Shown: one piece after another, positions 24,989 to 33,848 of the stretch | Layout of the letters: the number at the start of each line of letters is the position of its first letter | How positions within the stretch are numbered: the stretch's first letter is position 1 | Assembly: GCF_015160855.1 (NCBI RefSeq) | Contig: NZ_CP063373.1 | Span: 3,100,001-3,164,000, forward strand | Reading direction: 5' to 3' | Length of the DNA: 64,000 nt | Source: Streptomyces ferrugineus | GTDB taxonomy: Bacteria > Actinomycetota > Actinomycetes > Streptomycetales > Streptomycetaceae | Made by a program: the position numbers and the translations under genes | The notes under the pieces: model-generated | Seen by the model: the letters and a program-made list of their open reading frames with translations, nothing else | Told to the model about the DNA's origin: nothing | The model's database searches: none

Positions 24989-27900
24989 ATGGCCTCGTTG
25001 CCACCGACCCCTTCCGCCGACAGCCGGACCCGTGTGTCCGCCCTCCGCGAGGCGCTCGCCACCCGAGTGGTGGTCGCCGACGGAGCGATGGGCACCATGT
25101 TGCAGGCCCAGGACCCCACTCTCGAGGACTTCGAGAATCTGGAGGGCTGCAACGAGATCCTGAACCTGACCCGCCCCGACATCGTCCGCTCCGTCCACGA
25201 CGCGTACTTCGCGGTGGGCGTCGACTGCGTCGAGACCAACACCTTCGGGGCCAACCACACCGCCGCGGCCGAGTACGAGATCGCCGACCGTGTGCACGAA
25301 CTGTCCGAGGCCGGCGCGCGCCTCGCCCGCGAGGTCGCCGACGAGTACGCCGCCCGCGACGGCCGCGCGCGCTGGGTCCTGGGCTCGGTCGGCCCCGGCA
25401 CCAAGCTGCCCACCCTCGGCCACGTCGGCTACACCACCATCCGCGACGGCTACCAGGCCAACGCCGAGGGCCTGCTCGCCGGCGGCGCCGACGCCCTGAT
25501 CGTCGAGACCACCCAGGACCTGCTGCAGACCAAGGCCTCCGTCCTGGGCGCCCGCCGCGCCATGGAGGCGACCGGCACCGAGGTGCCGCTGCTGGTCTCC
25601 ATGGCCTTCGAGACGACCGGCACCATGCTGCTCGGCTCCGAGATCGGCGCCGCGCTCACCGCGCTGGAGCCGCTCGGCATCGACATGATCGGCCTGAACT
25701 GCTCGACCGGCCCCGCCGAGATGAGCGAGCACCTGCGCTACCTGGCCCGGCACTCCCGCACCCCGCTGCTGTGCATGCCGAACGCCGGTCTGCCGATCCT
25801 CACCAAGGACGGCGCCCACTTCCCGCTCGACCCCGAGGGCCTGGCCGACGCCCAGGACACCTTCGTACGGGACTACGGGCTGAACCTCATCGGCGGCTGC
25901 TGCGGAACGACCCCCGAGCATCTGCGGCAGCTCGTGGAGCGGGTCCGCGACACCGCGCCCGTGGAGCGCCGCCCGCAGCCCGAGCCGGGCGCCGCCTCCC
26001 TCTACCAGACCGTCCCGTTCCGCCAGGACACCTCCTACCTCGCCATCGGCGAGCGCACCAACGCCAACGGCTCCAAGAAGTTCCGCGAGGCCATGCTTGA
26101 GGCCCGCTGGGACGACTGCGTGGAGATGGCGCGCGAGCAGATCCGCGAGGGCGCGCACATGCTCGACCTGTGCGTGGACTACGTCGGCCGCGACGGCGTC
26201 GCCGACATGGAGGAACTCGCCGGCCGCTTCGCCACCGCCTCCACCCTGCCGATCGTCCTGGACTCCACCGAGGTCGACGTCATCCAGGCCGGCCTGGAGA
26301 AGCTCGGCGGACGCGCGGTCATCAACTCCGTCAACTACGAGGACGGCGACGGCCCCGAGTCCCGCTTCGCGAAGGTCACCAAGCTCGCCCAGGAGCACGG
26401 CGCGGCCCTGATCGCGCTGACCATCGACGAAGAGGGCCAGGCCCGCACCCCCGAGAAGAAGGTCGAGATCGCCGAACGGCTGATCGAGGACCTGACGACG
26501 AACTGGGGCATCCTCGAGTCGGACATCCTCATCGACACCCTGACCTTCACCATCTGCACCGGTCAGGAGGAGTCCCGTAAGGACGGCATCGCCACCATCG
26601 AGGCGATCCGCGAGCTCAAGCGCCGCCACCCCGACGTCCAGACCACCCTCGGCCTGTCGAACATCTCCTTCGGCCTCAACCCGGCCGCCCGCATCCTGCT
26701 GAACTCCGTCTTCCTCGACGAGTGCGTCAAGGCGGGCCTGGACTCGGCGATCGTGCACGCCTCGAAGATCCTGCCGATCGCCCGCTTCGACGAGGAGCAG
26801 GTCACCACGGCCCTGGACCTCATCTACGACCGCCGCAGCGAGGGCTACGACCCGCTGCAGAAGCTCATGGCCCTGTTCGAGGGCGCCACCGCCAAATCGC
26901 TGAAGGCGGGCAAGGCCGAGGAACTCGCCGCCCTGCCACTGGAGGAGCGTCTCAAGCGCCGCATCATCGACGGCGAGCGCAACGGCCTGGAGGCCGACCT
27001 CGACGAGGCCCTCCAGGACACGCCCGCTCTCGACATCGTCAACAACACCCTGCTGGACGGCATGAAGGTCGTCGGCGAGCTGTTCGGCTCCGGCCAGATG
27101 CAGCTGCCGTTCGTCCTGCAGTCCGCCGAGGTGATGAAGGCCGCCGTCGCCTACCTCGAACCGCACATGGAGAAGACCGACGCCGACGGCAAGGGCACCA
27201 TCGTGCTGGCGACCGTGCGCGGGGACGTGCACGACATCGGCAAGAACCTCGTGGACATCATCCTGTCCAACAACGGCTACAACGTGGTCAACCTGGGCAT
27301 CAAGCAGCCCGTCTCCGCGATCCTGGAGGCCGCCGAGGAACACCGGGCCGATGTCATCGGCATGTCCGGGCTGCTGGTGAAGTCCACGGTGATCATGAAG
27401 GAGAACCTGGAGGAGCTCAACCAGCGCGGCCTCGCGGCGAACTACCCCGTCATCCTCGGCGGCGCCGCCCTCACCCGCGCCTACGTCGAGCAGGACCTGC
27501 ACGAGCTGTACGAGGGCGAAGTGCGCTACGCCCGCGACGCGTTCGAGGGCCTGCGCCTGATGGACGCCCTCATCGGCGTCAAGCGCGGCGTACCCGGCGC
27601 CAAGCTGCCCGAGCTCAAGCAGCGCCGGGTGCGCGCCAGTGCCGTGACCATCGAGGACGAGCGCCCCGAAGAGGGCCACGTCCGCTCCGACGTCGCCACC
27701 GACAACCCCGTCCCCGCGCCGCCGTTCTGGGGCACCCGTGTCATCAAGGGCATCCAGCTCAAGGAGTACGCCTCCTGGCTGGACGAGGGCGCCCTCTTCA
27801 AGGGCCAGTGGGGCCTGAAGGAGGCCCGCACCGGTGAGGGGCCGTCGTACCAGGAGCTCGTCGAGACCGAGGGCCGACCGCGGCTGCGCGGACTGCTCGA

Positions 27901-28504
27901 CAGGCTCCAGACGGAGAACCTCCTCGAAGCGGCCGTGGTCTACGGCTACTTCCCGTGTGTCTCCAAGGACGACGACCTGATCCTGCTGGACGAGCACGGC
28001 AACGAAAGCACCCGCTTCACCTTCCCGCGCCAGCGCCGCGGCCGCCGGCTGTGCCTCGCGGACTTCTTCCGCCCGCAGGAGTCCGGCGAGACCGACGTCG
28101 TGGGCCTCCAGGTCGTGACCGTGGGCTCGCGCATCGGCGAGGAGACCGCCCGGCTCTTCGAGTCGAACTCCTACCGTGACTACCTCGAACTGCACGGCCT
28201 TTCGGTGCAGTTGGCCGAGGCGCTCGCCGAGTACTGGCACGCGCGCGTGCGCTCCGAGCTGGGCTTCGCCGGTGAGGACCCGGCCGACATCGAGGACATG
28301 TTCGCGCTGCGCTACCGGGGAGCCCGCTTCTCGCTGGGCTACGGCGCCTGCCCCAACCTGGAGGACCGGTCCAAGATCGCCGACCTGCTCCAGCCCGAAC
28401 GCATCGGCGTCCACCTGTCGGAGGAGTTCCAGCTGCACCCCGAGCAGTCCACGGACGCCATCGTCATCCACCACCCGGAGGCGAAGTACTTCAACGCCCG
28501 ATAG
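24989..28504 (+). CDS. metH: Cobalamin-dependent methionine synthase
   Basis: 1171 residues, four modules in order. The homocysteine/zinc domain has the zinc-site GGCCGTTPEHL (about 305-315). The methyltetrahydrofolate domain starts at IGERTNANGSKKFREAML (about 352). The cobalamin cap and Rossmann domain have DVHDIGKN, giving the cobalt ligand His748. The C-terminal S-adenosylmethionine reactivation domain ends in RYRGARFSLGYGACPNLEDR. It transfers methyl from 5-methyl-THF to homocysteine via methylcobalamin. Length is normal. It is divergent from gylR. I looked for a cobalamin-riboswitch B12 box in the 200-base leader and did not find one. Confidence 0.97.
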   Translation: MASLPPTPSADSRTRVSALREALATRVVVADGAMGTMLQAQDPTLEDFENLEGCNEILNLTRPDIVRSVHDAYFAVGVDCVETNTFGANHTAAAEYEIADRVHELSEAGARLAREVADEYAARDGRARWVLGSVGPGTKLPTLGHVGYTTIRDGYQANAEGLLAGGADALIVETTQDLLQTKASVLGARRAMEATGTEVPLLVSMAFETTGTMLLGSEIGAALTALEPLGIDMIGLNCSTGPAEMSEHLRYLARHSRTPLLCMPNAGLPILTKDGAHFPLDPEGLADAQDTFVRDYGLNLIGGCCGTTPEHLRQLVERVRDTAPVERRPQPEPGAASLYQTVPFRQDTSYLAIGERTNANGSKKFREAMLEARWDDCVEMAREQIREGAHMLDLCVDYVGRDGVADMEELAGRFATASTLPIVLDSTEVDVIQAGLEKLGGRAVINSVNYEDGDGPESRFAKVTKLAQEHGAALIALTIDEEGQARTPEKKVEIAERLIEDLTTNWGILESDILIDTLTFTICTGQEESRKDGIATIEAIRELKRRHPDVQTTLGLSNISFGLNPAARILLNSVFLDECVKAGLDSAIVHASKILPIARFDEEQVTTALDLIYDRRSEGYDPLQKLMALFEGATAKSLKAGKAEELAALPLEERLKRRIIDGERNGLEADLDEALQDTPALDIVNNTLLDGMKVVGELFGSGQMQLPFVLQSAEVMKAAVAYLEPHMEKTDADGKGTIVLATVRGDVHDIGKNLVDIILSNNGYNVVNLGIKQPVSAILEAAEEHRADVIGMSGLLVKSTVIMKENLEELNQRGLAANYPVILGGAALTRAYVEQDLHELYEGEVRYARDAFEGLRLMDALIGVKRGVPGAKLPELKQRRVRASAVTIEDERPEEGHVRSDVATDNPVPAPPFWGTRVIKGIQLKEYASWLDEGALFKGQWGLKEARTGEGPSYQELVETEGRPRLRGLLDRLQTENLLEAAVVYGYFPCVSKDDDLILLDEHGNESTRFTFPRQRRGRRLCLADFFRPQESGETDVVGLQVVTVGSRIGEETARLFESNSYRDYLELHGLSVQLAEALAEYWHARVRSELGFAGEDPADIEDMFALRYRGARFSLGYGACPNLEDRSKIADLLQPERIGVHLSEEFQLHPEQSTDAIVIHHPEAKYFNAR

Positions 28505-28613
28505 GCGTCGACGCAGGTCGCAGCGACCCCCGGTGTCCTAGTGATGTGCCCCGAGGCACATCATCCAAACCAGGCGCTTCGCCACCGCACGTCGTACACT
28601 GGACGGTCCACCG

Positions 28614-28644
28614 CAGGCCGGTTCCCTTTGTGGGAGCCGGCCTG
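28614..28644 (+). terminator. Hairpin between metH and the HAD gene
   Basis: CAGGCCGGTTCCC (28614-28626) and GGGAGCCGGCCTG (28632-28644) pair with one mismatch around TTTGT. It lies 110 bases after the metH stop and 26 bases before the HAD start, so it could act as a terminator or as a leader hairpin of the HAD gene. Confidence 0.5.
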
Positions 28645-28670
28645 TCCGCCCCTCAAGGAGGTGCGCCAGG

Positions 28671-29366
28671 ATGACCAGCACGGTCCCCGCGCCAGTAACC
28701 CGCACGGCCGACGGGTCGGCCCTTCAGGCCGTACTCCTCGACATGGACGGCACCCTGGTGGACACGGAGGGCTTCTGGTGGGACGTCGAGGTCGAGATCT
28801 TCGCCGGCCTCGGTCACACCCTCGACGACTCCTGGCGCCATGTGGTGGTCGGCGGCCCCATGAGCCGCAGCGCCGGCTTCCTGATCGAGGCCACCGGCGC
28901 CGACATCGCGCTCGCCGAGCTCACGGTGCTGCTCAACCAGGGCTTCGAGGACCGTATCGACCGGGCCCTGCCGCTGATGCCGGGCGCGGCCCGGCTGCTG
29001 GCCGAGCTCGCCGCGTACGAGATCCCCACGGCCCTGGTCTCCGCCTCGCACCGGCGCATCATCGACCGTGTGCTCACCTCGCTCGGCCCTCAGCACTTCG
29101 CGCTGACGGTCGCCGGCGACGAGGTGCCGCGCACCAAGCCGCACCCGGACCCGTACCTGCTCGCCGCGTCCGGACTGGGCGCTGACCCCGCCAGATGCGC
29201 GGTCGTCGAGGACACCGCGACCGGCGTCGCCGCCGCCGAGGCCGCGGGCTGCCAGGTGGTGGCCGTACCGTCCATCGCGTCCATCGCACCGGCCGCCCGG
29301 CGCACCGTGGTGAGCTCCCTCGAAGAGGTCGATCTGGCATTTCTGCGGGGGCTGATGGCCGCCTGA
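28671..29366 (+). CDS. HAD-superfamily phosphatase
   Basis: 231 residues from ATG at 28671 (AAGGAGG upstream). Motif I LLDMDGTLVDTEG (nucleophile Asp about 24), motif II LVSASHRR, motif III Lys in PRTKPHPDPYL and motif IV EDTATGVAAAEAAGC give a complete HAD active site. A helical cap between motifs I and II places it in subfamily IA, like beta-phosphoglucomutases and phosphoglycolate phosphatases. Substrate not predictable. It sits downstream of metH but is separated by a hairpin. Confidence 0.9.
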   Translation: MTSTVPAPVTRTADGSALQAVLLDMDGTLVDTEGFWWDVEVEIFAGLGHTLDDSWRHVVVGGPMSRSAGFLIEATGADIALAELTVLLNQGFEDRIDRALPLMPGAARLLAELAAYEIPTALVSASHRRIIDRVLTSLGPQHFALTVAGDEVPRTKPHPDPYLLAASGLGADPARCAVVEDTATGVAAAEAAGCQVVAVPSIASIAPAARRTVVSSLEEVDLAFLRGLMAA

Positions 29367-29790
29367 CAACACAAATGCGGACCGTCGTTCACCCAGCGTG
29401 CAACATCGATAACGCGGGAATTCCGAAGGGAAATTCGAAGGTAGCGGATGGCCGAATTCCGGCGCTTCCGAAGACTGTTCAGTTTGTGATGTTCGCCACT
29501 CAATCGGGGGTCGACAAGCGTCCTCTTGAGTGCCGCACGCCCCCTGAAAAGGGCTTCGGGCGCACCCTTGTGTCCCGATTGATGGGATGGTGCACGAATC
29601 CTTCCGGCGTCAGCCTTTCTTTGCGTCCGCGCCCGGTTCCGCTCCGTGATGGGGTCTCAACTCCGGTCGCATCGAACCCTGCTGCGGGCGCGGACTAACC
29701 TCGTCGCGAGAACATCGCACTTACCCCGTGATCCGCCGCGACACCCCTGCATGCCGGGTACACGGAGTCGACAGCTGGAGAAACCCGAGC
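29367..29790. other. Long intergenic region, no gene seen
   Basis: 424 bases between the HAD gene and the first binding-protein lipoprotein. AT-richer than the flanks (for example around 29405-29500), with repeated TTCGAA/GAATTCC-like motifs. TAACCT at about 29696-29701 is a possible -10 box for the downstream lipoprotein gene. No coding potential on either strand. Confidence 0.5.
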
Positions 29791-31395
29791 ATGAACCGCA
29801 AGACTTTGGTGCTGCCGGCCGTCATCGGCCTGCTCGCGCCGGTTCTCGCCGCCTGCGGCGGAACCGACAGCGGCAGTGACAGCGGCGACGCGATCGTCGT
29901 CGGCACCACGGACGCGTTCACTGCCTCGAAGGACGCTCCCGCCCCGCTCGATCCCGCCTACGCCTACGACGTCGGCACCTGGAACATCCTGCGCCAGACC
30001 GTGCAGACCCTGATGATCCAGCCGCGCGGCGACGGCGACCCGGTGCCCGAGGCCGCCGAGAGCTGCAGCTTCACCGACAGCGGCAACGAGCGCTACGCCT
30101 GCAAGCTGCGCGAGGGCCTGAAGTTCGCAGGCGGCGACCCCCTCACCGCACAGGACGTCAAGTACTCCATCGACCGCGCCCGCTCCCTGAAGGCCGACAG
30201 CGGCGTCTTCGCGCTGCTGTCCACCATCGACACCGTCGAGACCCAGGGCGACCGCGAGGTCATCTTCCACCTCAAGACCGCCGACGCCACCTTCCCGTTC
30301 AAGCTGTCCACCCCGGTCGCCGGCATCGTCGACCCGGATGTCTACGACAAGGGCAAGCTGCGCGACGGCTTCGAGGTCGAGGGCTCCGGCCCGTACACCC
30401 TCAAGGCCGAGGTCGACGACGACGAGCTGGTCTCCGCCGTGTTCACCAAGAACCCCCACTACAAGGGGAGCCTGAAGGTGAACAACGACAAGGTCGAACT
30501 GCGCAACTTCGCGGACGCCGACGACATGGGCACCGCCCTCGACAAGGGCGAGATCGACCTGATGACCCGCACCATGTCGCCCGAGCAGATCCAGAAACTG
30601 TCCGCCGACACCGACGACAAGGTCGACCTCGTCGACATGGCCGGCCTGGAGATCCGCTACCTGGCCTTCAACACCAACGACCCGGCCGTCAAGAGCAAGG
30701 CCGTCCGCCAGGCGATGGCCCAGCTCATCGACCGCGGCGAACTCGTCTCCAAGGTCTACGGCTCCCAGGCCGAGCCGCTGTACTCGCTGGTCCCCGCCAG
30801 CGTCACCGGCCACTCCAACTCGTTCTTCAACAAGTACGGCGACCCGAGCGTCGGCAAGGCCAAGTCGCTGCTGGAGAAGGCCGGCGTCACCACCCCGGTG
30901 AAGCTGACGCTGCACTACACCACCGACCACTACGGCCCGGCCACGAAGAAGGAGTTCGAGCTGCTGCAGAAGCAGCTCAACGACAGCGACCTGTTCGACG
31001 TCGACATCAAGGGCACCCCCTGGGCGACCTTCCGCCCCGCCGAGCAGAAGGGCGAGTACGAGGTCTACGGCATGGGCTGGTTCCCCGACTTCCCCGACGC
31101 CGACAACTTCCTCGCCCCGTTCCTCGACCAGGACAACTTCCTCGGCTCGCCGTACGCCAACAGCGCTGTCCGCAACACCCTCATCCCGGAGTCGCGACGC
31201 GTCGCCGACCGGCTGTCCGCCACCGGCAGTCTGACGGAGATTCAGGACATCGTCGCCAACGATGTGCCGGTGCTGCCGCTGTGGCAGGGCAACCAGTTCG
31301 TCGCCGCCGGCGACGACGTCACGGGGACGGCGTACGCGCTCAACTCCTCCTCGACCCTTCAGCTGTGGGAGCTCGGCCGTGGCGTGAGCGGCTGA
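29791..31395 (+). CDS. ABC transporter substrate-binding lipoprotein (SBP family 5)
   Basis: 534 residues from ATG at 29791 (MNRKTLVLPAVIGLLAPVLAACGG). The lipobox VLAAC gives a lipidated Cys, so the protein is anchored outside the membrane. SBP_bac_5 features: LREGLKFAGGDPLTAQDVKYSIDRARS, FEVEGSGPYTL, IRYLAFNTNDPAVKSKAVRQAMAQLIDR and GMGWFPDFPDADNFLAPF. Family members bind peptides, nickel or other solutes for import. No permease or ATPase gene is adjacent, so partners are elsewhere. A paralogue follows 99 bases downstream. Confidence 0.92.
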   Translation: MNRKTLVLPAVIGLLAPVLAACGGTDSGSDSGDAIVVGTTDAFTASKDAPAPLDPAYAYDVGTWNILRQTVQTLMIQPRGDGDPVPEAAESCSFTDSGNERYACKLREGLKFAGGDPLTAQDVKYSIDRARSLKADSGVFALLSTIDTVETQGDREVIFHLKTADATFPFKLSTPVAGIVDPDVYDKGKLRDGFEVEGSGPYTLKAEVDDDELVSAVFTKNPHYKGSLKVNNDKVELRNFADADDMGTALDKGEIDLMTRTMSPEQIQKLSADTDDKVDLVDMAGLEIRYLAFNTNDPAVKSKAVRQAMAQLIDRGELVSKVYGSQAEPLYSLVPASVTGHSNSFFNKYGDPSVGKAKSLLEKAGVTTPVKLTLHYTTDHYGPATKKEFELLQKQLNDSDLFDVDIKGTPWATFRPAEQKGEYEVYGMGWFPDFPDADNFLAPFLDQDNFLGSPYANSAVRNTLIPESRRVADRLSATGSLTEIQDIVANDVPVLPLWQGNQFVAAGDDVTGTAYALNSSSTLQLWELGRGVSG

Positions 31396-31406
31396 CGTCT
31401 CTCCAT

Positions 31407-31434
31407 GCCCGGCGCGCTCGACCAGGCGCCGGGC
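31407..31434 (+). terminator. Hairpin between the two binding-protein genes
   Basis: GCCCGGCGC (31407-31415) pairs with GCGCCGGGC (31426-31434), loop of 10 bases. A second CCCGG-rich imperfect hairpin follows. Either a terminator or a processing/attenuation signal between paralogues. Confidence 0.5.
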
Positions 31435-31494
31435 ACGGCCCGGGATCCGGGACGCGACCCGGGTTCCTCACATTCGACGACAAGGCACTCGTAA

Positions 31495-33075
31495 GTGAAC
31501 ATACGCAACCAGTGGCCGGTCCTGCCCGTCGTGGCAGGACTGGCCTCCGGCCTGCTGACCGGCTGCGGCACGGAGACGGGGGACTCCGGGGAGACCGGCT
31601 CCTCGGTGGTCATGGGGATGTCGGACGACGTCCTGGCCACCGACCCCGCCTCCGGCTACGACCCCGGCTCCTGGCTGTTGTTCAACAACGTCTTCCAGTC
31701 ACTGCTCAGCTTCCCCAAGGGCGCCACCGAACCCCAGCCCGAGGCCGCCCGGGAGTGCGGTTTCTCCGACACCAAGGCCACGGTCTACCAGTGCACGCTC
31801 AAGGACGGCCTGCAGTTCAGCAACGGTGACTCGCTCACCTCGAAGGACGTCAAGTTCTCCTTCGACCGCATGCTGAAGATCAACGACCCCGACGGCCCCG
31901 CCGTCATGTTCCCCACCCTCGACAAGGTCGAGACGCCGAACGACAAGACGGTCGTCTTCCGGCTCAACACCCCCGACGCCACCTTCCCCAGCAAGATCGC
32001 CTCCGGCGCCGGCTCCATCGTCAACGAGGACCAGTACGACGCCGACGGCCTGCGCAAGGACGGCCAGGCGATCGGCTCCGGCCCGTACAAGCTGGACAAG
32101 TTCGACGACGACGAAGCCGTCTTCTCGGTCAACGACAGCTACAAGGGCACCGCCGACGTCCAGAACTCCGGCGTCACCCTGAAGTTCTTCCACGGCGACC
32201 AGGAAGCCCTCAAGAAGGCACTGCTCGACAACGAGATCGACATCGCCTACCGAGGCCTCACCGCCGGCGACATAGCCGACGTCGAGAAGTCCGGCGGCGA
32301 CTCCGGTGTCGAGGTCGTCGAGGGCGGCAGCGCCGAGGTCCAGCACCTGGTCTTCAACATGGACGACCCGGTCGCCGGAAAGCTCGGCGTCCGCAAGGCC
32401 ATCGCCTACCTCATCGACCGCGACGCCCTCATCAAGGACGTCTACCAGGGCACGGCCACCCCGCTGTACTCGATCATCCCGGCCGGCATCAGCGGCCACA
32501 ACACCGCCTTCTTCGACACCTACGGCGCCCGCCCCTCCAAGTCCAAGGCCGCCGACGCCCTTCAGGACGAGGGCATCAACGGCAAGGTCAAGCTGACCCT
32601 GTGGTCCACCCCGTCGCGCTACGGCCCCGCCACCGACGACGAGTTGAAGGCCATCGCCAAGCAGCTCAACGACAGCGGCCTGTTCGACGCCGACGTGCAG
32701 TCCGTCGCCTTCGACCAGTACGAGAAGGACATCGAGGCCGGCAAGTACGGCGTCTACGTCAAGGGCTGGATCCCGGACTACCCGGACGCCGACAACTTCA
32801 CCGCCCCCTTCTTCGGCAAGGGCAACGTGCTCGGCAACAACTACAGCAACAACGCGATCACCGGCACCCTCATCCCGCGCACCGCGGCCGAGAGCGACCG
32901 CTCCGCGACGGACGACGACTTCGGCCAGCTCCAGGACATCGTGGCCAAGGAACTCCCCGTCCTGCCGGTCTGGCAGGCCAAGCAGTACGCGGTCGTCCGC
33001 GACAACGTCTACGGCCTCGAGTACTGCCTCGACGCCTCCACCGTGTTCCGCTTCTGGGAGCTGAGCAAGGGCTGA
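31495..33075 (+). CDS. Second ABC transporter substrate-binding lipoprotein (SBP family 5)
   Basis: 526 residues from GTG at 31495. Signal MNIRNQWPVLPVVAGLASGLLTGCG with lipobox LLTGC. Close paralogue of the preceding protein throughout: LKDGLQFSNGDSLTSKDVKFSFDRM, AIGSGPYKLDKFDDDEAVFSV, VQHLVFNMDDPVAGKLGVRKAIAYLIDR and KGWIPDYPDADNFTAPFF. This arrangement indicates tandem duplication with divergence. Likely binds a related peptide-like ligand. No transporter core genes are nearby. Confidence 0.92.
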   Translation: MNIRNQWPVLPVVAGLASGLLTGCGTETGDSGETGSSVVMGMSDDVLATDPASGYDPGSWLLFNNVFQSLLSFPKGATEPQPEAARECGFSDTKATVYQCTLKDGLQFSNGDSLTSKDVKFSFDRMLKINDPDGPAVMFPTLDKVETPNDKTVVFRLNTPDATFPSKIASGAGSIVNEDQYDADGLRKDGQAIGSGPYKLDKFDDDEAVFSVNDSYKGTADVQNSGVTLKFFHGDQEALKKALLDNEIDIAYRGLTAGDIADVEKSGGDSGVEVVEGGSAEVQHLVFNMDDPVAGKLGVRKAIAYLIDRDALIKDVYQGTATPLYSIIPAGISGHNTAFFDTYGARPSKSKAADALQDEGINGKVKLTLWSTPSRYGPATDDELKAIAKQLNDSGLFDADVQSVAFDQYEKDIEAGKYGVYVKGWIPDYPDADNFTAPFFGKGNVLGNNYSNNAITGTLIPRTAAESDRSATDDDFGQLQDIVAKELPVLPVWQAKQYAVVRDNVYGLEYCLDASTVFRFWELSKG

Positions 33076-33108
33076 CGGACGCCCGCCACCGGCGGCCGCA
33101 TACACGAA

Positions 33109-33140
33109 GAGGGCGCCCCTTCACCGGAAGGGGCGCCCTC
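33109..33140. terminator. Bidirectional terminator
   Basis: Perfect 14-base inverted repeat (33109-33122 with 33127-33140), 4-base loop, between the convergent binding-protein and response-regulator genes. Confidence 0.85.
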
Positions 33141-33162
33141 CTCGCCGTAGCGACCCGGACGC

Positions 33163-33834
33163 CTACTGCGCGCCGGGGCGCACCAGACCGCTCTCGTACG
33201 CGTACACCGCGGCCTGCACCCGGTCGCGCAGCCCCAGCTTCGTGAGCACATGACCCACATGCGTCTTCACGGTGGTCTCGCTGACGAACAGATCGGCGGC
33301 GATCTCGGCGTTGGACAGGCCCCGCGCCACCAGCTTCAGCACCTCCACCTCACGCTCGGTGAGCGTGTGCAGCGTGTCCGGAACCGGCTCGTCGCCCGAC
33401 GGCAGATGCGTGGCGTACTTGTCCAGCAGCCGACGCGTGATACTCGGCGCCAGCATCGCCTCACCGGCGGCGACCACACGGATCGCCTGCACCAGCTCAT
33501 TGGCCGGGGCGTCCTTCAGCAGGAAGCCGCTGGCCCCCGCCTTCAGCGCCTCCACCACATACTCGTCGAGATCGAAGGTGGTCAGCACCAGCACCTTCGC
33601 CGGGCCGTCCCGCCCGGGCCCGGTGATCTGCCGCGTCGCCTCCACCCCGTCCATCCGGGGCATACGGATGTCCATCAGGACCACGTCGGGCTGCAGGGCC
33701 CGCACCTGATCGAGGGCCTGCAAGCCGTCACCGGCCTCGCCCACGACCGCGATGTCCTGCTCCGCCTCCAGGATCATCCGGAATCCGGTACGCAGCAGGG
33801 GCTGGTCGTCGACCAGTAGGACGCGGATGGCCAC
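33163..33834 (-). CDS. Orphan NarL/FixJ-type response regulator
   Basis: 223 residues from GTG at 33834 (AIRVLLVDDQPLLRTGF), with AAGGAG upstream; longer frames lack coding character. The receiver domain has the acidic pair DD at 9-10, phosphoacceptor Asp55 in DVVLMDIRMP, Thr in VLVLTTFD and Lys in FLLKDAP. The C-terminal LuxR-type helix-turn-helix reads LTEREVEVLKLVARGLSNAEIAADLFVSETTVKTHVGHVLTKLGL. All phosphorylation residues are intact. No histidine kinase is adjacent, so it is an orphan in this window. Confidence 0.93.
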   Translation of the reverse strand: MAIRVLLVDDQPLLRTGFRMILEAEQDIAVVGEAGDGLQALDQVRALQPDVVLMDIRMPRMDGVEATRQITGPGRDGPAKVLVLTTFDLDEYVVEALKAGASGFLLKDAPANELVQAIRVVAAGEAMLAPSITRRLLDKYATHLPSGDEPVPDTLHTLTEREVEVLKLVARGLSNAEIAADLFVSETTVKTHVGHVLTKLGLRDRVQAAVYAYESGLVRPGAQ

Positions 33835-33848
33835 GTGAGTCTCCTTCG

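Noticed and set aside
23795..28474. 1559-residue open frame antisense to metH and gylR
   Set aside because: Shadow of high-GC codon bias. metH is an unmistakable full-length family member on the other strand.
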